Shown piece by piece: positions 6,901 through 11,911 of a stretch of DNA of 11,911 nt. The first letter of the stretch is position 1; each line of letters opens with the position of its first letter. The stretch is from contig QIHU01000293.1 in assembly GCA_003231035.1 (NCBI GenBank), positions 1 through 11,911 on the forward strand. The letters are read 5' to 3'. The translations under genes and the position numbers were made by a program. The notes under the pieces are model-generated. The model saw only the letters and a program-made list of their open reading frames with translations. It made no database searches and was not told where the DNA came from. Source of the DNA: Acidobacteriota bacterium. GTDB taxonomy: Bacteria; Acidobacteriota; Thermoanaerobaculia; Multivoradales; SZUA-115.

Positions 6901-8097
6901 ATGCACCTGCTTGTTTCTCGTTTCACCCTCACCCCCCTTGTAGTCCTAGGACTCCTGGCTCCTCCGGTGCAAGCCCAAGACGACGGTTGGATCGCCCAGT
7001 GGAGCAACGGCTTCAAAGTCGAATCCAAAGACGCGAAGCACAAATTCAAGTTCGGCGGCCGCATCCAGGCCGACTACACCTTCGCCAGCGGCGACGATGC
7101 GCTGGAATCCGACCTCAAGAGTGGCTTCGAGTTCCGGCGCGCCCGGCTCTTCTTCTCTGGCACCGTCTACGAACGCATCGCTTTCAACGTGCAGTACGAC
7201 TTCGCCGGTGGCGACGCCGAATTCAAGGATTTCTGGATCGGTCTCAAGGTTGGCTGGGGCCAGGCGCACTTCGGCCACTTTAAGGAGTACTTCAGCCTGG
7301 AAGAGCAGACCAGCTCCAAATATCTCGCTTTCCTCGAACGCTCTTTGCCGGTTGAAGCCTTCTCCCCGAATCGTAATTCCGGCGTTGGCGTTCACGGCAG
7401 CCGTGGCGACACCCTCAACTGGGGTATCGGTTATTTCTTCGACACCGAAGACTTCGCGATCTCAGCTAACGAAGACAACACCAACCTCACTGGCCGCATC
7501 GGCTGGCGCCCCCTCTACGAAGAAGGGGGCAAGAGGCTCCTCCACCTCGCCATCGCCGCCTCCGCCAAAGAGATCAACGAAACAAGTCAGTTTCGTATCC
7601 GCTCCCGCCCCGAGGCCCACCTGACCACGCGCTTCGTCAACACCGACCGCTTCGCCGCCGACAGCGCAACACTGTGGGGCGCCGAAGTCGCCGGTGTCTT
7701 CGGCCGTTTCTGGTTTGCCGGCGAATACATACAGTACGGGGTCGACTCACCAGCCTTTGGCGACCCCACCTTCGACGGCTACTACGCCCAAGCTGGCTTC
7801 TTCTTGAGCGAAGATCACCGCCGTTTCAAGACCAGCGTGGGCGCCTTCGACCGGCTCAAGCCGAGCAGAAACTGGGACAAGAGCGGCGGCAAAGGAGCCT
7901 GGGAAGTCGCGATCAGAGCCTCCAGCCTGAACCTTAGCGACGCCGGCATTTCCGGCGGCCAGCAAGACAACTTAACCCTCGCCGTCAACGGGTACCTCAA
8001 CCCCGCCGCCCGGCTGATGATCAACTGGGTCCACGCCGACATCGACACTCTGGGCGACGCCAGTTTCTTCCTGGTACGCTGGCAGGTCGACTTCTAG
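6901..8097 (+). CDS. Phosphate-selective porin O/P family outer-membrane protein
   Basis: Predicted outer-membrane beta-barrel channel of the OprO/OprP type (Pfam Porin_O_P). Family members pass phosphate, polyphosphate or other anions; the substrate cannot be read from this sequence. Of 398 residues, 1-25 are a signal peptide ending VQA before QDD. The mature N-terminus contains the strand motif FKFGGRIQADYTF, then FEFRRARLFFSGTVYERIAFNVQYDF and FGHFKEYFSLEEQTSSKY, a run typical of the family. Alternating hydrophobic residues and aromatic girdles continue to the C-terminal WQVDF, whose final Phe is the usual signal for BAM insertion. An AGGA ribosome site at 6889-6892 stands eight bases before the ATG. 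No phosphate regulon gene or clear Pho box is next to it, so phosphate specificity is only a family-level guess. Confidence 0.88.
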   Translation: MHLLVSRFTLTPLVVLGLLAPPVQAQDDGWIAQWSNGFKVESKDAKHKFKFGGRIQADYTFASGDDALESDLKSGFEFRRARLFFSGTVYERIAFNVQYDFAGGDAEFKDFWIGLKVGWGQAHFGHFKEYFSLEEQTSSKYLAFLERSLPVEAFSPNRNSGVGVHGSRGDTLNWGIGYFFDTEDFAISANEDNTNLTGRIGWRPLYEEGGKRLLHLAIAASAKEINETSQFRIRSRPEAHLTTRFVNTDRFAADSATLWGAEVAGVFGRFWFAGEYIQYGVDSPAFGDPTFDGYYAQAGFFLSEDHRRFKTSVGAFDRLKPSRNWDKSGGKGAWEVAIRASSLNLSDAGISGGQQDNLTLAVNGYLNPAARLMINWVHADIDTLGDASFFLVRWQVDF

Positions 8098-8141
8098 CCC
8101 TTCTCCACCCGCGGCGTTGTGGTCGAACAGGCGATACCGGC

Positions 8142-8534
8142 TCAGAAGAGTTCGATCTCGGCCCGCGGTCCGACCGCGCGAGCCAGCTTGGCATCCCGCG
8201 TCACTAGCGGCACTCCTAGACTCTCGGCGAGCGCGACGTAGGCCGCATCGTAGGAGGTCAAGTTCTCGCGCAACTCCCACATCCTCTCGAGCAACGGTCG
8301 ATGGGACCAGCGAATGAGGCGCAAGGCCCCAAGGACGGCGATTGCCTGACCGGCTCGCGCCGCGTCGACCTTGCCTTCAAAGGTAAGTCGGCGTAGCGCA
8401 TGAGAGATCTCTACGTCCACCAGGTGGGGAGCATGCAGGACGCTACGCGGAGTCAGCAGCCGATCCGCCAAGCGCGGTACTGTTTCCATATGAAGCAAAA
8501 GGTCGATCAGGGCCGAGGCGTCGGCGACGATCAC
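8142..8534 (-). CDS. vapC: VapC-type PIN-domain toxin (ribonuclease)
   Basis: Toxin half of a type II toxin-antitoxin pair. PIN-domain proteins of this class are Mg2+-dependent RNases that cut tRNA, rRNA or mRNA when freed from the antitoxin; the target here is unknown. The 130-residue protein has the four acidic metal-binding positions expected: D5 in VADASALID, E42 in DVEISHAL, D96 in TSYDAAYVALAE and D114 in LVTRDAKLA, so it looks catalytically intact. The GTG start at 8534 overlaps the antitoxin stop as GTGA. The frame stays open 85 codons further upstream, opposite a coding frame of the antitoxin, but that part has no PIN homology. It is co-transcribed after the antitoxin and convergent with the porin, 44 bases away. 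Confidence 0.88.
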   Translation of the reverse strand: MIVADASALIDLLLHMETVPRLADRLLTPRSVLHAPHLVDVEISHALRRLTFEGKVDAARAGQAIAVLGALRLIRWSHRPLLERMWELRENLTSYDAAYVALAESLGVPLVTRDAKLARAVGPRAEIELF

Positions 8535-8761
8535 CGTGCGTCCCGCATTTCGCGGATGATCCGCGCTGCGCTCGGCGTGAATGAGACCGGCTCGTGCGAG
8601 GCCAAGCGCTGACGCATCTCTTCCATGGTCGGCAACTGCGCTAGCTGGCGAATTTCGGCGATCAAATAGTCTGACAGCGTCATTCCCGCTCCCGCCGCCC
8701 GCATTTTCAGGGTTCTGTGCAGTTCGTCGGGTACGTTGCGTAGCTGAATCATCTTTGACAT
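8531..8761 (-). CDS. vapB: VapB/FitA-type ribbon-helix-helix antitoxin
   Basis: Antitoxin that should bind and inhibit the downstream PIN toxin and repress its own operon. The protein begins MSKMIQLRNVPDELHRTLK: a beta-strand plus helix typical of ribbon-helix-helix (FitA-like) DNA-binding antitoxins. A second helix follows (GMTLSDYLIAEIRQLA), then a C-terminal segment that would wrap the toxin. The ATG at 8761 gives 76 residues and the N-terminus usual in this family. A rival ATG at 8791 adds ten residues (MWKTCGHAVS) and has an excellent AAGGAG site (8798-8803) six bases upstream. I prefer 8761 because the extra codons coincide with an operator-like repeat and with a promoter whose predicted transcript starts at 8761, but the choice is open. 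The ATG at 8752 is a third option. Confidence 0.85.
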   Translation of the reverse strand: MSKMIQLRNVPDELHRTLKMRAAGAGMTLSDYLIAEIRQLAQLPTMEEMRQRLASHEPVSFTPSAARIIREMRDAR

Positions 8762-8796
8762 GCTCACAGCATGTCCACATGTTTTCCACATGTCAA
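8757..8796 (-). promoter_or_regulatory. Operator/promoter of the toxin-antitoxin operon
   Basis: A perfect inverted repeat GACATGCT-CAC-AGCATGTC (8757-8775) is followed by two copies of TCCACATGT (8774-8782 and 8785-8793) set 11 bases apart. Together they present four CATG cores starting at 8759, 8770, 8778 and 8789 (spacing 11, 8, 11), as expected for cooperative binding of ribbon-helix-helix dimers on one helix face. On the minus strand TTGACA (8791-8796), 17 bases and CATGCT (8768-8773) form a candidate promoter inside this array, with a predicted start near 8761. Binding of the VapBC complex would then block RNA polymerase. The repeats are seen; the function is inferred. Confidence 0.55.
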
Positions 8797-9175
8797 GCTC
8801 CTTTTCGGTCCTCGTTTCGGTTTTGAAGCGGTCCAACGCCGCCGCCTACCGACTAGAGAGGCGAAGTGAGCCTAGGATCTCGCAGCCAAGTTCTGAGAAT
8901 CGGTGCACCGGAACCCATATGTCAGGCTGGAATTCCACTGTCCTGATACGACTTTCCCTCCAGTTCGAAGGGTTCCTCCATTTGGAACAGCAACCCTTTG
9001 AGCGCCACCAGGAGTTCCTGCGCGGTGGCAAAGCGGTCCGCGGGTTTCTTCGCCAAGAGCCGCGCCACGACCTGCCAGACTTCCGGCGGCGGTGGATACT
9101 CTTATTTATGGACGACTCCTCCTGATTCCGTATCTTGGAACCTCAGGGGGTCGCGTTTCAACTGGAGCAGAACAC
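8797..9175. other. Gene-poor gap between toxin-antitoxin pair and oxidase operon
   Basis: These 379 bases hold no intact gene. They contain an AAGGAG ribosome-site sequence next to the antitoxin control region, and the Ser/Thr kinase tail at 8922-9101 listed separately. I see nothing convincing in 8804-8921 or 9102-9175: no tRNA, terminator hairpin or insertion-sequence end. Short open frames on both strands here do not resemble proteins. Confidence 0.5.
8922..9101 (-). pseudogene. Remnant of a Ser/Thr protein kinase C-lobe
   Basis: A minus-strand frame of 59 codons between a TAA (9104-9102) and a TGA (8924-8922) has no plausible start at its beginning. It opens EYPPPPEVWQVVARLLAKKP and continues ADRFATAQELLVALKGLL. 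This is the end of a Hanks-type kinase domain: the last helix with the invariant Arg of subdomain XI (usual form LxxDPxxRF followed by ELxxAL). Catalytic loop, activation segment and N-lobe are missing, so it cannot be an active kinase. The clean reading frame suggests recent loss or a deletion join rather than old decay. I found no other kinase segment in frame on either side. A separate small functional protein seems unlikely without a start codon or ribosome site. Confidence 0.6.
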
Positions 9176-9589
9176 TCAGAGCCGATAGAGCATCCAGTAG
9201 ACCACCACCCCTGTCACCGAGACATAGAGCCAGATGGGAAGGGTCCAGCGGGCGATCTTCTTGTGTTGGGGGAAGCGGCCACGCAATGCCTGACTCAAGG
9301 TGAAGACAGCGAGAAAGGGGACGGTGCTGGCGAGCAGGATGTGGCTGATCAGGACCACGAAGTAGACGGTGCGCAACGGGCCGGTGCCGGTGAAGGGCAC
9401 ACTGCCGACCTTGTAGTGGTAGATCAGGTAGGAGGTCAGGAAGAGAGCGCTCACCACGAGTGCGCTGAACATCGCCCGACGATGCGCCTGCACCTTTCCC
9501 CGGCGGATGAGCAGAAAACCGATCACCAGCAGCACGCCGCTGATGGCGTTCAAGGAGGCATTGAGCGCCGGTAGGTCGTGCCAACTCAT
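9176..9589 (-). CDS. DUF420 membrane protein, CtaM-like oxidase accessory
   Basis: Integral membrane protein of the DUF420 family. The Staphylococcus aureus member CtaM is needed for aa3-type oxidase function, so an oxidase assembly or maturation role is likely. The 137 residues form four hydrophobic segments at about 12-28, 40-58, 73-98 and 115-134. Histidines typical of the family are kept: H36 in AHRRAM, H58 in YLIYHYK, H83 in LISHILL and H109 in PQHKKIARWTLPIWLYVSVTG. They could bind copper or haem, though this is not shown. It is the last gene of the oxidase operon, starting 32 bases after the subunit II stop; no strong ribosome site is seen. The location supports the oxidase link. Confidence 0.85.
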   Translation of the reverse strand: MSWHDLPALNASLNAISGVLLVIGFLLIRRGKVQAHRRAMFSALVVSALFLTSYLIYHYKVGSVPFTGTGPLRTVYFVVLISHILLASTVPFLAVFTLSQALRGRFPQHKKIARWTLPIWLYVSVTGVVVYWMLYRL

Positions 9590-9621
9590 CGCACGGCGAG
9601 GGTGCTAAGCACAGCTACGAC

Positions 9622-10470
9622 CTACTCCGCGGCATGGGCGTCTTCGCTCGGCGCAACCTCATCTCCCTCGGTGGACTCATCCATGGCCATCGGCTCGTCG
9701 ACAACCGGTTCCGGCGCGGCCGGTGGCTCGGGCGCGTTCTCGCGCAACCAAGCCTCGTAGTCCGCCTGGCTGTGGATGGTGTAGTAACCCTTCATCCGGT
9801 AGTGACTGTTGCCGCACAGCTGGGCGCAGGCGATGTTCCAGATCTCGCCTTCCGGGGTGGTCATCGCCGCCTCGAATTGGACGGGGATGCGCATTCCGGG
9901 AACGGCATCCTGCTTAACCCGCATCTGCGGCAAAGAGAAACTGTGGATCACGTCGAGGGACGAAAGGCCAATCAAGATCTGCTTGCCTACCGGCAGGTGC
10001 AGCTGATTGATCGTAACGATGTCATCGTGAGAGAAGGGATCTTCGGAATCGAGACCGATGACATTGGCCGAACCCACCAATGTCGGGCTGGTGTTGCCGA
10101 AGACACCATCCGCTCCCGGATAGTGAATGTTCCAAGCGAACTGCTGCGACACCACCCGGATGCGGACCGCGTCTGCTTCCTCGGGAATCTCTTGCGTCCA
10201 TTTCGCCCAAGCCGGTACCGCGAAGGCGATCAAGAGCACGGCTTCGACCACGGCTACCGCTACCTCGGTCCCCTTGGCGAACTTGCCTTTGGCTCCTTCG
10301 TAACTCGCCACCGGGTTCTTCTTGGCGCGGAAGCGCCACAGGACGAAGAGGAAATAGAGCCCCCAGCCGACGAACAGGACAGCCATGACCACATGGACCC
10401 AGTTGATCAGCTGGTCGATCTGCGCCCCATGGGTTGAGGCGTCGATCGGAAGTCCGAGCAAATTTTCCAT
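9622..10470 (-). CDS. coxB: Cytochrome c oxidase subunit II
   Basis: Subunit II of an aa3-type haem-copper oxidase; it takes electrons from cytochrome c at the CuA centre on the periplasmic side. The 282-residue protein has two membrane helices (about 25-46 and 70-92) and a cupredoxin domain at about 102-235. The aromatic patch is represented by QFAWNIHYPG (110-119). The CuA ligands are complete: H176 in VIHSFSLP, C215, C219, H223 and M226 in CAQLCGNSHYRM. Q217 replaces the more usual Glu, which contributes only a backbone carbonyl. The tail after 245 is Pro/Glu/Asp-rich and carries no CxxCH, so this is not a caa3 fusion. No cleavable signal peptide is evident. AAGGA lies immediately before the ATG. 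The gene sits 16 bases after the 91-aa protein, an unusual place, since coxB commonly leads such operons. Confidence 0.95.
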   Translation of the reverse strand: MENLLGLPIDASTHGAQIDQLINWVHVVMAVLFVGWGLYFLFVLWRFRAKKNPVASYEGAKGKFAKGTEVAVAVVEAVLLIAFAVPAWAKWTQEIPEEADAVRIRVVSQQFAWNIHYPGADGVFGNTSPTLVGSANVIGLDSEDPFSHDDIVTINQLHLPVGKQILIGLSSLDVIHSFSLPQMRVKQDAVPGMRIPVQFEAAMTTPEGEIWNIACAQLCGNSHYRMKGYYTIHSQADYEAWLRENAPEPPAAPEPVVDEPMAMDESTEGDEVAPSEDAHAAE

Positions 10471-10486
10471 TTCCTTCTAGCCCTCT

Positions 10487-10762
10487 CTACTTGTCTGGTG
10501 ACGTACTGGCTGAACCCGACGCTTCAGCGAGCTTCTTACCGCGCTGGCGCATCGTCCAAGCGACGCGAACAATTCCGACCTGTACCAAACCGATAAAACC
10601 CAAGAGCGTCAGGATGCCCTTGTTCAAGCCCTTGGTCATCGGAGAATCTGGGTCGCCGAAACAGGTTGCGCAGGCCGAGGCCGCTTCCGGCAGCAGAAGT
10701 ACGCCCACCAAGGCCAGCAAGCCGGCCAGCCAAATCCTCCGCCATATCCCAGCGCGCCGCAC
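10487..10762 (-). CDS. Small secreted/membrane protein with CATC motif, oxidase operon
   Basis: I do not recognise a named family. The 91-residue protein has a positively charged start and a hydrophobic segment (11-24) ending in EAASA, a plausible signal-peptidase site, followed at once by C31-A-T-C34-FGDPDSPM. A second hydrophobic helix covers about 48-69, then a basic and Ser-rich cytoplasmic-type tail. The CxxC lacks the following His, so it is not a haem c site; a thiol pair on the outer face of the membrane could bind copper or act in redox. The GTG at 10762 shares one base with the upstream gene's stop (TAGTG). A frame 55 codons longer exists but overlaps the upstream gene and would bury the signal peptide. 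The position inside the oxidase operon suggests an accessory or assembly role, by context only. Confidence 0.7.
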   Translation of the reverse strand: MRRAGIWRRIWLAGLLALVGVLLLPEAASACATCFGDPDSPMTKGLNKGILTLLGFIGLVQVGIVRVAWTMRQRGKKLAEASGSASTSPDK

Positions 10763-10995
10763 TACTCCACCAACCGGGGGTGCGGGGAAGTTTCGCCGAG
10801 GTAGGAGAGTTTGCGGCGCACCCGCACTCCATACACCGTCAGGCCAATCGCCGAGACCAGGCAGATACCGGCCAAGATCAGCAAGCCAACGCTCTCTTCG
10901 CCCCCCGTATACCGACGGATCGACCACACAAAGACGAAGATCGACAACGCCACCGAAACGGCGATGAAAAACAGATGGAAACCCTTGAGTGACAT
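10762..10995 (-). CDS. Two-helix membrane protein of unknown function, oxidase operon
   Basis: Unrecognised 77-residue protein with two membrane helices (about 7-25 and 36-58), a short loop with IRRYTGGEES between them and a basic stretch RVRRKLSYLGE after the second, so both ends probably face the cytoplasm. The ATG at 10995 is chosen; a TTG four codons upstream (11007) is an alternative and neither has a clear ribosome site. It follows subunit IV by about 37 bases and overlaps the next gene by one base, which ties it into the operon. It may be a small oxidase subunit or assembly factor, but sequence alone gives no function. Confidence 0.7.
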   Translation of the reverse strand: MSLKGFHLFFIAVSVALSIFVFVWSIRRYTGGEESVGLLILAGICLVSAIGLTVYGVRVRRKLSYLGETSPHPRLVE

Positions 10996-11032
10996 GGTCG
11001 TGTTCAAACCCTAGTCGTGCGCAGCGACGACG

Positions 11033-11401
11033 CTAGTGGCCCGCGCCGTGATCCGTGTCTTGGTGGTCGGCCGCTGGCATGCGCAGGTCCGGGTGCACCA
11101 CCTCGCCGAACGAATCGTTGATGGTCATGTAGGTAACCCCCAGCAGGACCACGAAGAAGAAGGCGGTCAGCAGCAATACACCATAGATCCACCACTTCTC
11201 CGTCTTCAGGTGCATGAAGTATGAGGCCACCAGACCGCCCTTGAGGGTGGCGATCGCTAGACCGACAAAGACCGCCATCGCCGGGCCGAACTGGGCGCGG
11301 CTCACCAAGACGGTGACCACGGTCAAGACAGTCAGAATTACAAAGACTCGGATGTAAATCTTGACCTGATTGTGAACGTGCTCCTCGTTGTGCTCACTCA
11401 T
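11033..11401 (-). CDS. coxD: Cytochrome c oxidase subunit IV (CtaF/CoxD type)
   Basis: Small bacterial oxidase subunit IV (COX4_pro family), thought to stabilise the oxidase rather than take part in catalysis. The 122-residue protein has three membrane helices (about 17-35, 40-63, 70-93). The family signature is ATLKGGLVASYFMHLKTEKW at 51-70, with K54 and H64. Both ends are His-rich: NEEHVHN at the start and DHQDTDHGAGH at the end, which may be metal-binding or simply flexible. GGAG lies six bases before the ATG. It follows subunit III, its usual partner, by 54 bases. Confidence 0.92.
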   Translation of the reverse strand: MSEHNEEHVHNQVKIYIRVFVILTVLTVVTVLVSRAQFGPAMAVFVGLAIATLKGGLVASYFMHLKTEKWWIYGVLLLTAFFFVVLLGVTYMTINDSFGEVVHPDLRMPAADHQDTDHGAGH

Positions 11402-11406
11402 TACTC

Positions 11407-11429
11407 TCTCCAGTCCGACTTCTCCAGTC
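11407..11429 (-). repeat. Duplicated ribosome-site element before subunit IV
   Basis: On the minus strand GACTGGAGA occurs twice (11421-11429 and 11407-11415), 14 bases apart, each containing GGAG. The nearer copy is correctly spaced for the ATG at 11401. The farther copy may act as a standby ribosome site or be a chance duplication. Confidence 0.4.
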
Positions 11430-11455
11430 TAAGGGTCGATTCACCGTAACGTACA

Positions 11456-11911
11456 TCACAGCAGGTAGATGGCGGGAAACAGGAAGATCCAAACCAAATC
11501 CACGAAGTGCCAGTAGAGCCCCGCCACTTCGATCCGGTTGGTGAACCGCTCCGGGTCGCTCTTCCACATTTTGGCGCCCGGTCCCCACAGGTAACCGTTG
11601 ACGATCAAACCGCCAATGATGTGCACGACGTGCAACCCGGTCAGAGTGTAATAGACGGCGAAGAAGTTATTGGTCGAAGGGAAGTAGCCGTGGGAGACCT
11701 TGGCCGAGTATTCGAAACTCTTGACGACGAGGAAACCGATCCCGAGCAGGATGGTGAGCCCCATGTAGAAGCGATACTTCTTGAAATCCTTGAGTTCGAG
11801 CGCCGCCCACGACATCACCATGGTCACCGACGAAGCGATTAGCAGGAAGGTGTTGAGCGTCGCCAGCGGAACGTTGAGGATGGACGCCGCGTCCGGCCAG
11901 CTGGGTGCGCC
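11456..11911 (-). CDS. coxC: Cytochrome c oxidase subunit III (5' partial)
   Basis: Core membrane subunit III of the haem-copper oxidase. The frame is open from the window edge (first codon 11911-11909) to the TGA at 11456, giving 151 residues of the C-terminal part; the start is outside. The visible part begins with a segment ending LNTFLLIASSVTMVMSWAAL, typical of subunit III, then KKYRFYMGLTILLGIGFLVVK. Next come the conserved loop FEYSAK, the helix with YYTLTGLHVVHIIGGL and the last helix EVAGLYWHFVDLVWIFLFPAIYLL, both carrying the diagnostic His residues. Methionines and GTGs inside the window are internal. The catalytic subunit I gene is not in the window and probably lies just upstream of this one. 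Confidence 0.95.
   Translation of the reverse strand, partial: GAPSWPDAASILNVPLATLNTFLLIASSVTMVMSWAALELKDFKKYRFYMGLTILLGIGFLVVKSFEYSAKVSHGYFPSTNNFFAVYYTLTGLHVVHIIGGLIVNGYLWGPGAKMWKSDPERFTNRIEVAGLYWHFVDLVWIFLFPAIYLL

Noticed and set aside
8142..8789. Longer version of the PIN toxin (215 codons)
   Set aside because: The added 85 codons run through the antitoxin gene in another frame and resemble nothing. The GTG at 8534 gives a standard 130-residue PIN protein and a GTGA overlap.
8846..9031. A 61-codon minus-strand frame in the gap before the oxidase operon
   Set aside because: It overlaps the kinase remnant in another frame. Only the remnant's frame reads as a recognisable protein.
9102..9584. 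A 160-codon minus-strand frame overlapping the DUF420 gene
   Set aside because: The DUF420 frame has the hydrophobic segments and conserved histidines. The other frame is a low-complexity shadow.
10667..10684. Lipobox reading of the CATC protein (ASAC)
   Set aside because: The -3 position is Ala instead of Leu, Val or Ile, so lipidation is less likely than ordinary signal-peptide cleavage or a retained membrane anchor.
10487..10927. Longer version of the CATC protein (146 codons)
   Set aside because: It would overlap the 77-aa membrane protein by 166 bases and place 55 residues before an obvious signal peptide.

Overview
The window is GC-rich bacterial DNA, densely coded, from a Gram-negative aerobe: it carries a phosphate-selective-type porin, a periplasmic di-heme cytochrome c peroxidase homologue and a haem-copper oxidase operon. 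The leftover tail of a Hanks-type Ser/Thr kinase and the two small uncharacterised proteins inside the oxidase operon would suit Acidobacteriota or a similar soil or marine phylum. That placement is an inference, because no rRNA or marker gene is present.

Layout. (1) Positions 3-4018, + strand: a chemosensory operon, mcp (5' end cut by the window) - cheW - cheR - cheB. The last three genes are joined by ATGA and GTGA stop/start overlaps. The receptor ends in a CheR/CheB docking pentapeptide. CheA and CheY are not in view. (2) 4038-5612, - strand: a secreted di-heme cytochrome c peroxidase/MauG-family protein with a cysteine-containing C-terminal extension, convergent with cheB. (3) 5777-6829, + strand: an OB-fold + HD-domain 3'-5' exoribonuclease of the YhaM type, divergent from the peroxidase across about 160 bp. 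(4) 6901-8097, + strand: an OprO/OprP-like porin. (5) 8142-8761, - strand: a VapBC/FitAB-type toxin-antitoxin pair with a GTGA overlap. Four CATG half-sites in its control region overlap a TTGACA promoter element. (6) 8922-9101, - strand: a startless 59-codon remnant of a Ser/Thr kinase C-lobe in an otherwise gene-free gap. (7) 9176-11911, - strand: an aa3-type cytochrome c oxidase operon read in the order subunit III (5' end outside the window) - subunit IV - 77-aa two-helix protein - 91-aa secreted/membrane CATC protein - subunit II - DUF420/CtaM-like protein.

How the genes fit together. Receptor, adaptor, methyltransferase and methylesterase form the adaptation half of one chemosensory pathway. 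The oxidase genes encode the terminal oxidase and probable assembly helpers. The peroxidase, exonuclease and porin stand alone between these two operons. The stretch between porin and oxidase (toxin-antitoxin pair plus kinase scar) looks like an accessory insertion site. Most content belongs to known families. The least explained items are the two small oxidase-operon proteins, the tail of the peroxidase, and the toxin-antitoxin control region, where two start sites compete. I see no wholly new system, and no tRNA, rRNA, CRISPR array or insertion sequence.
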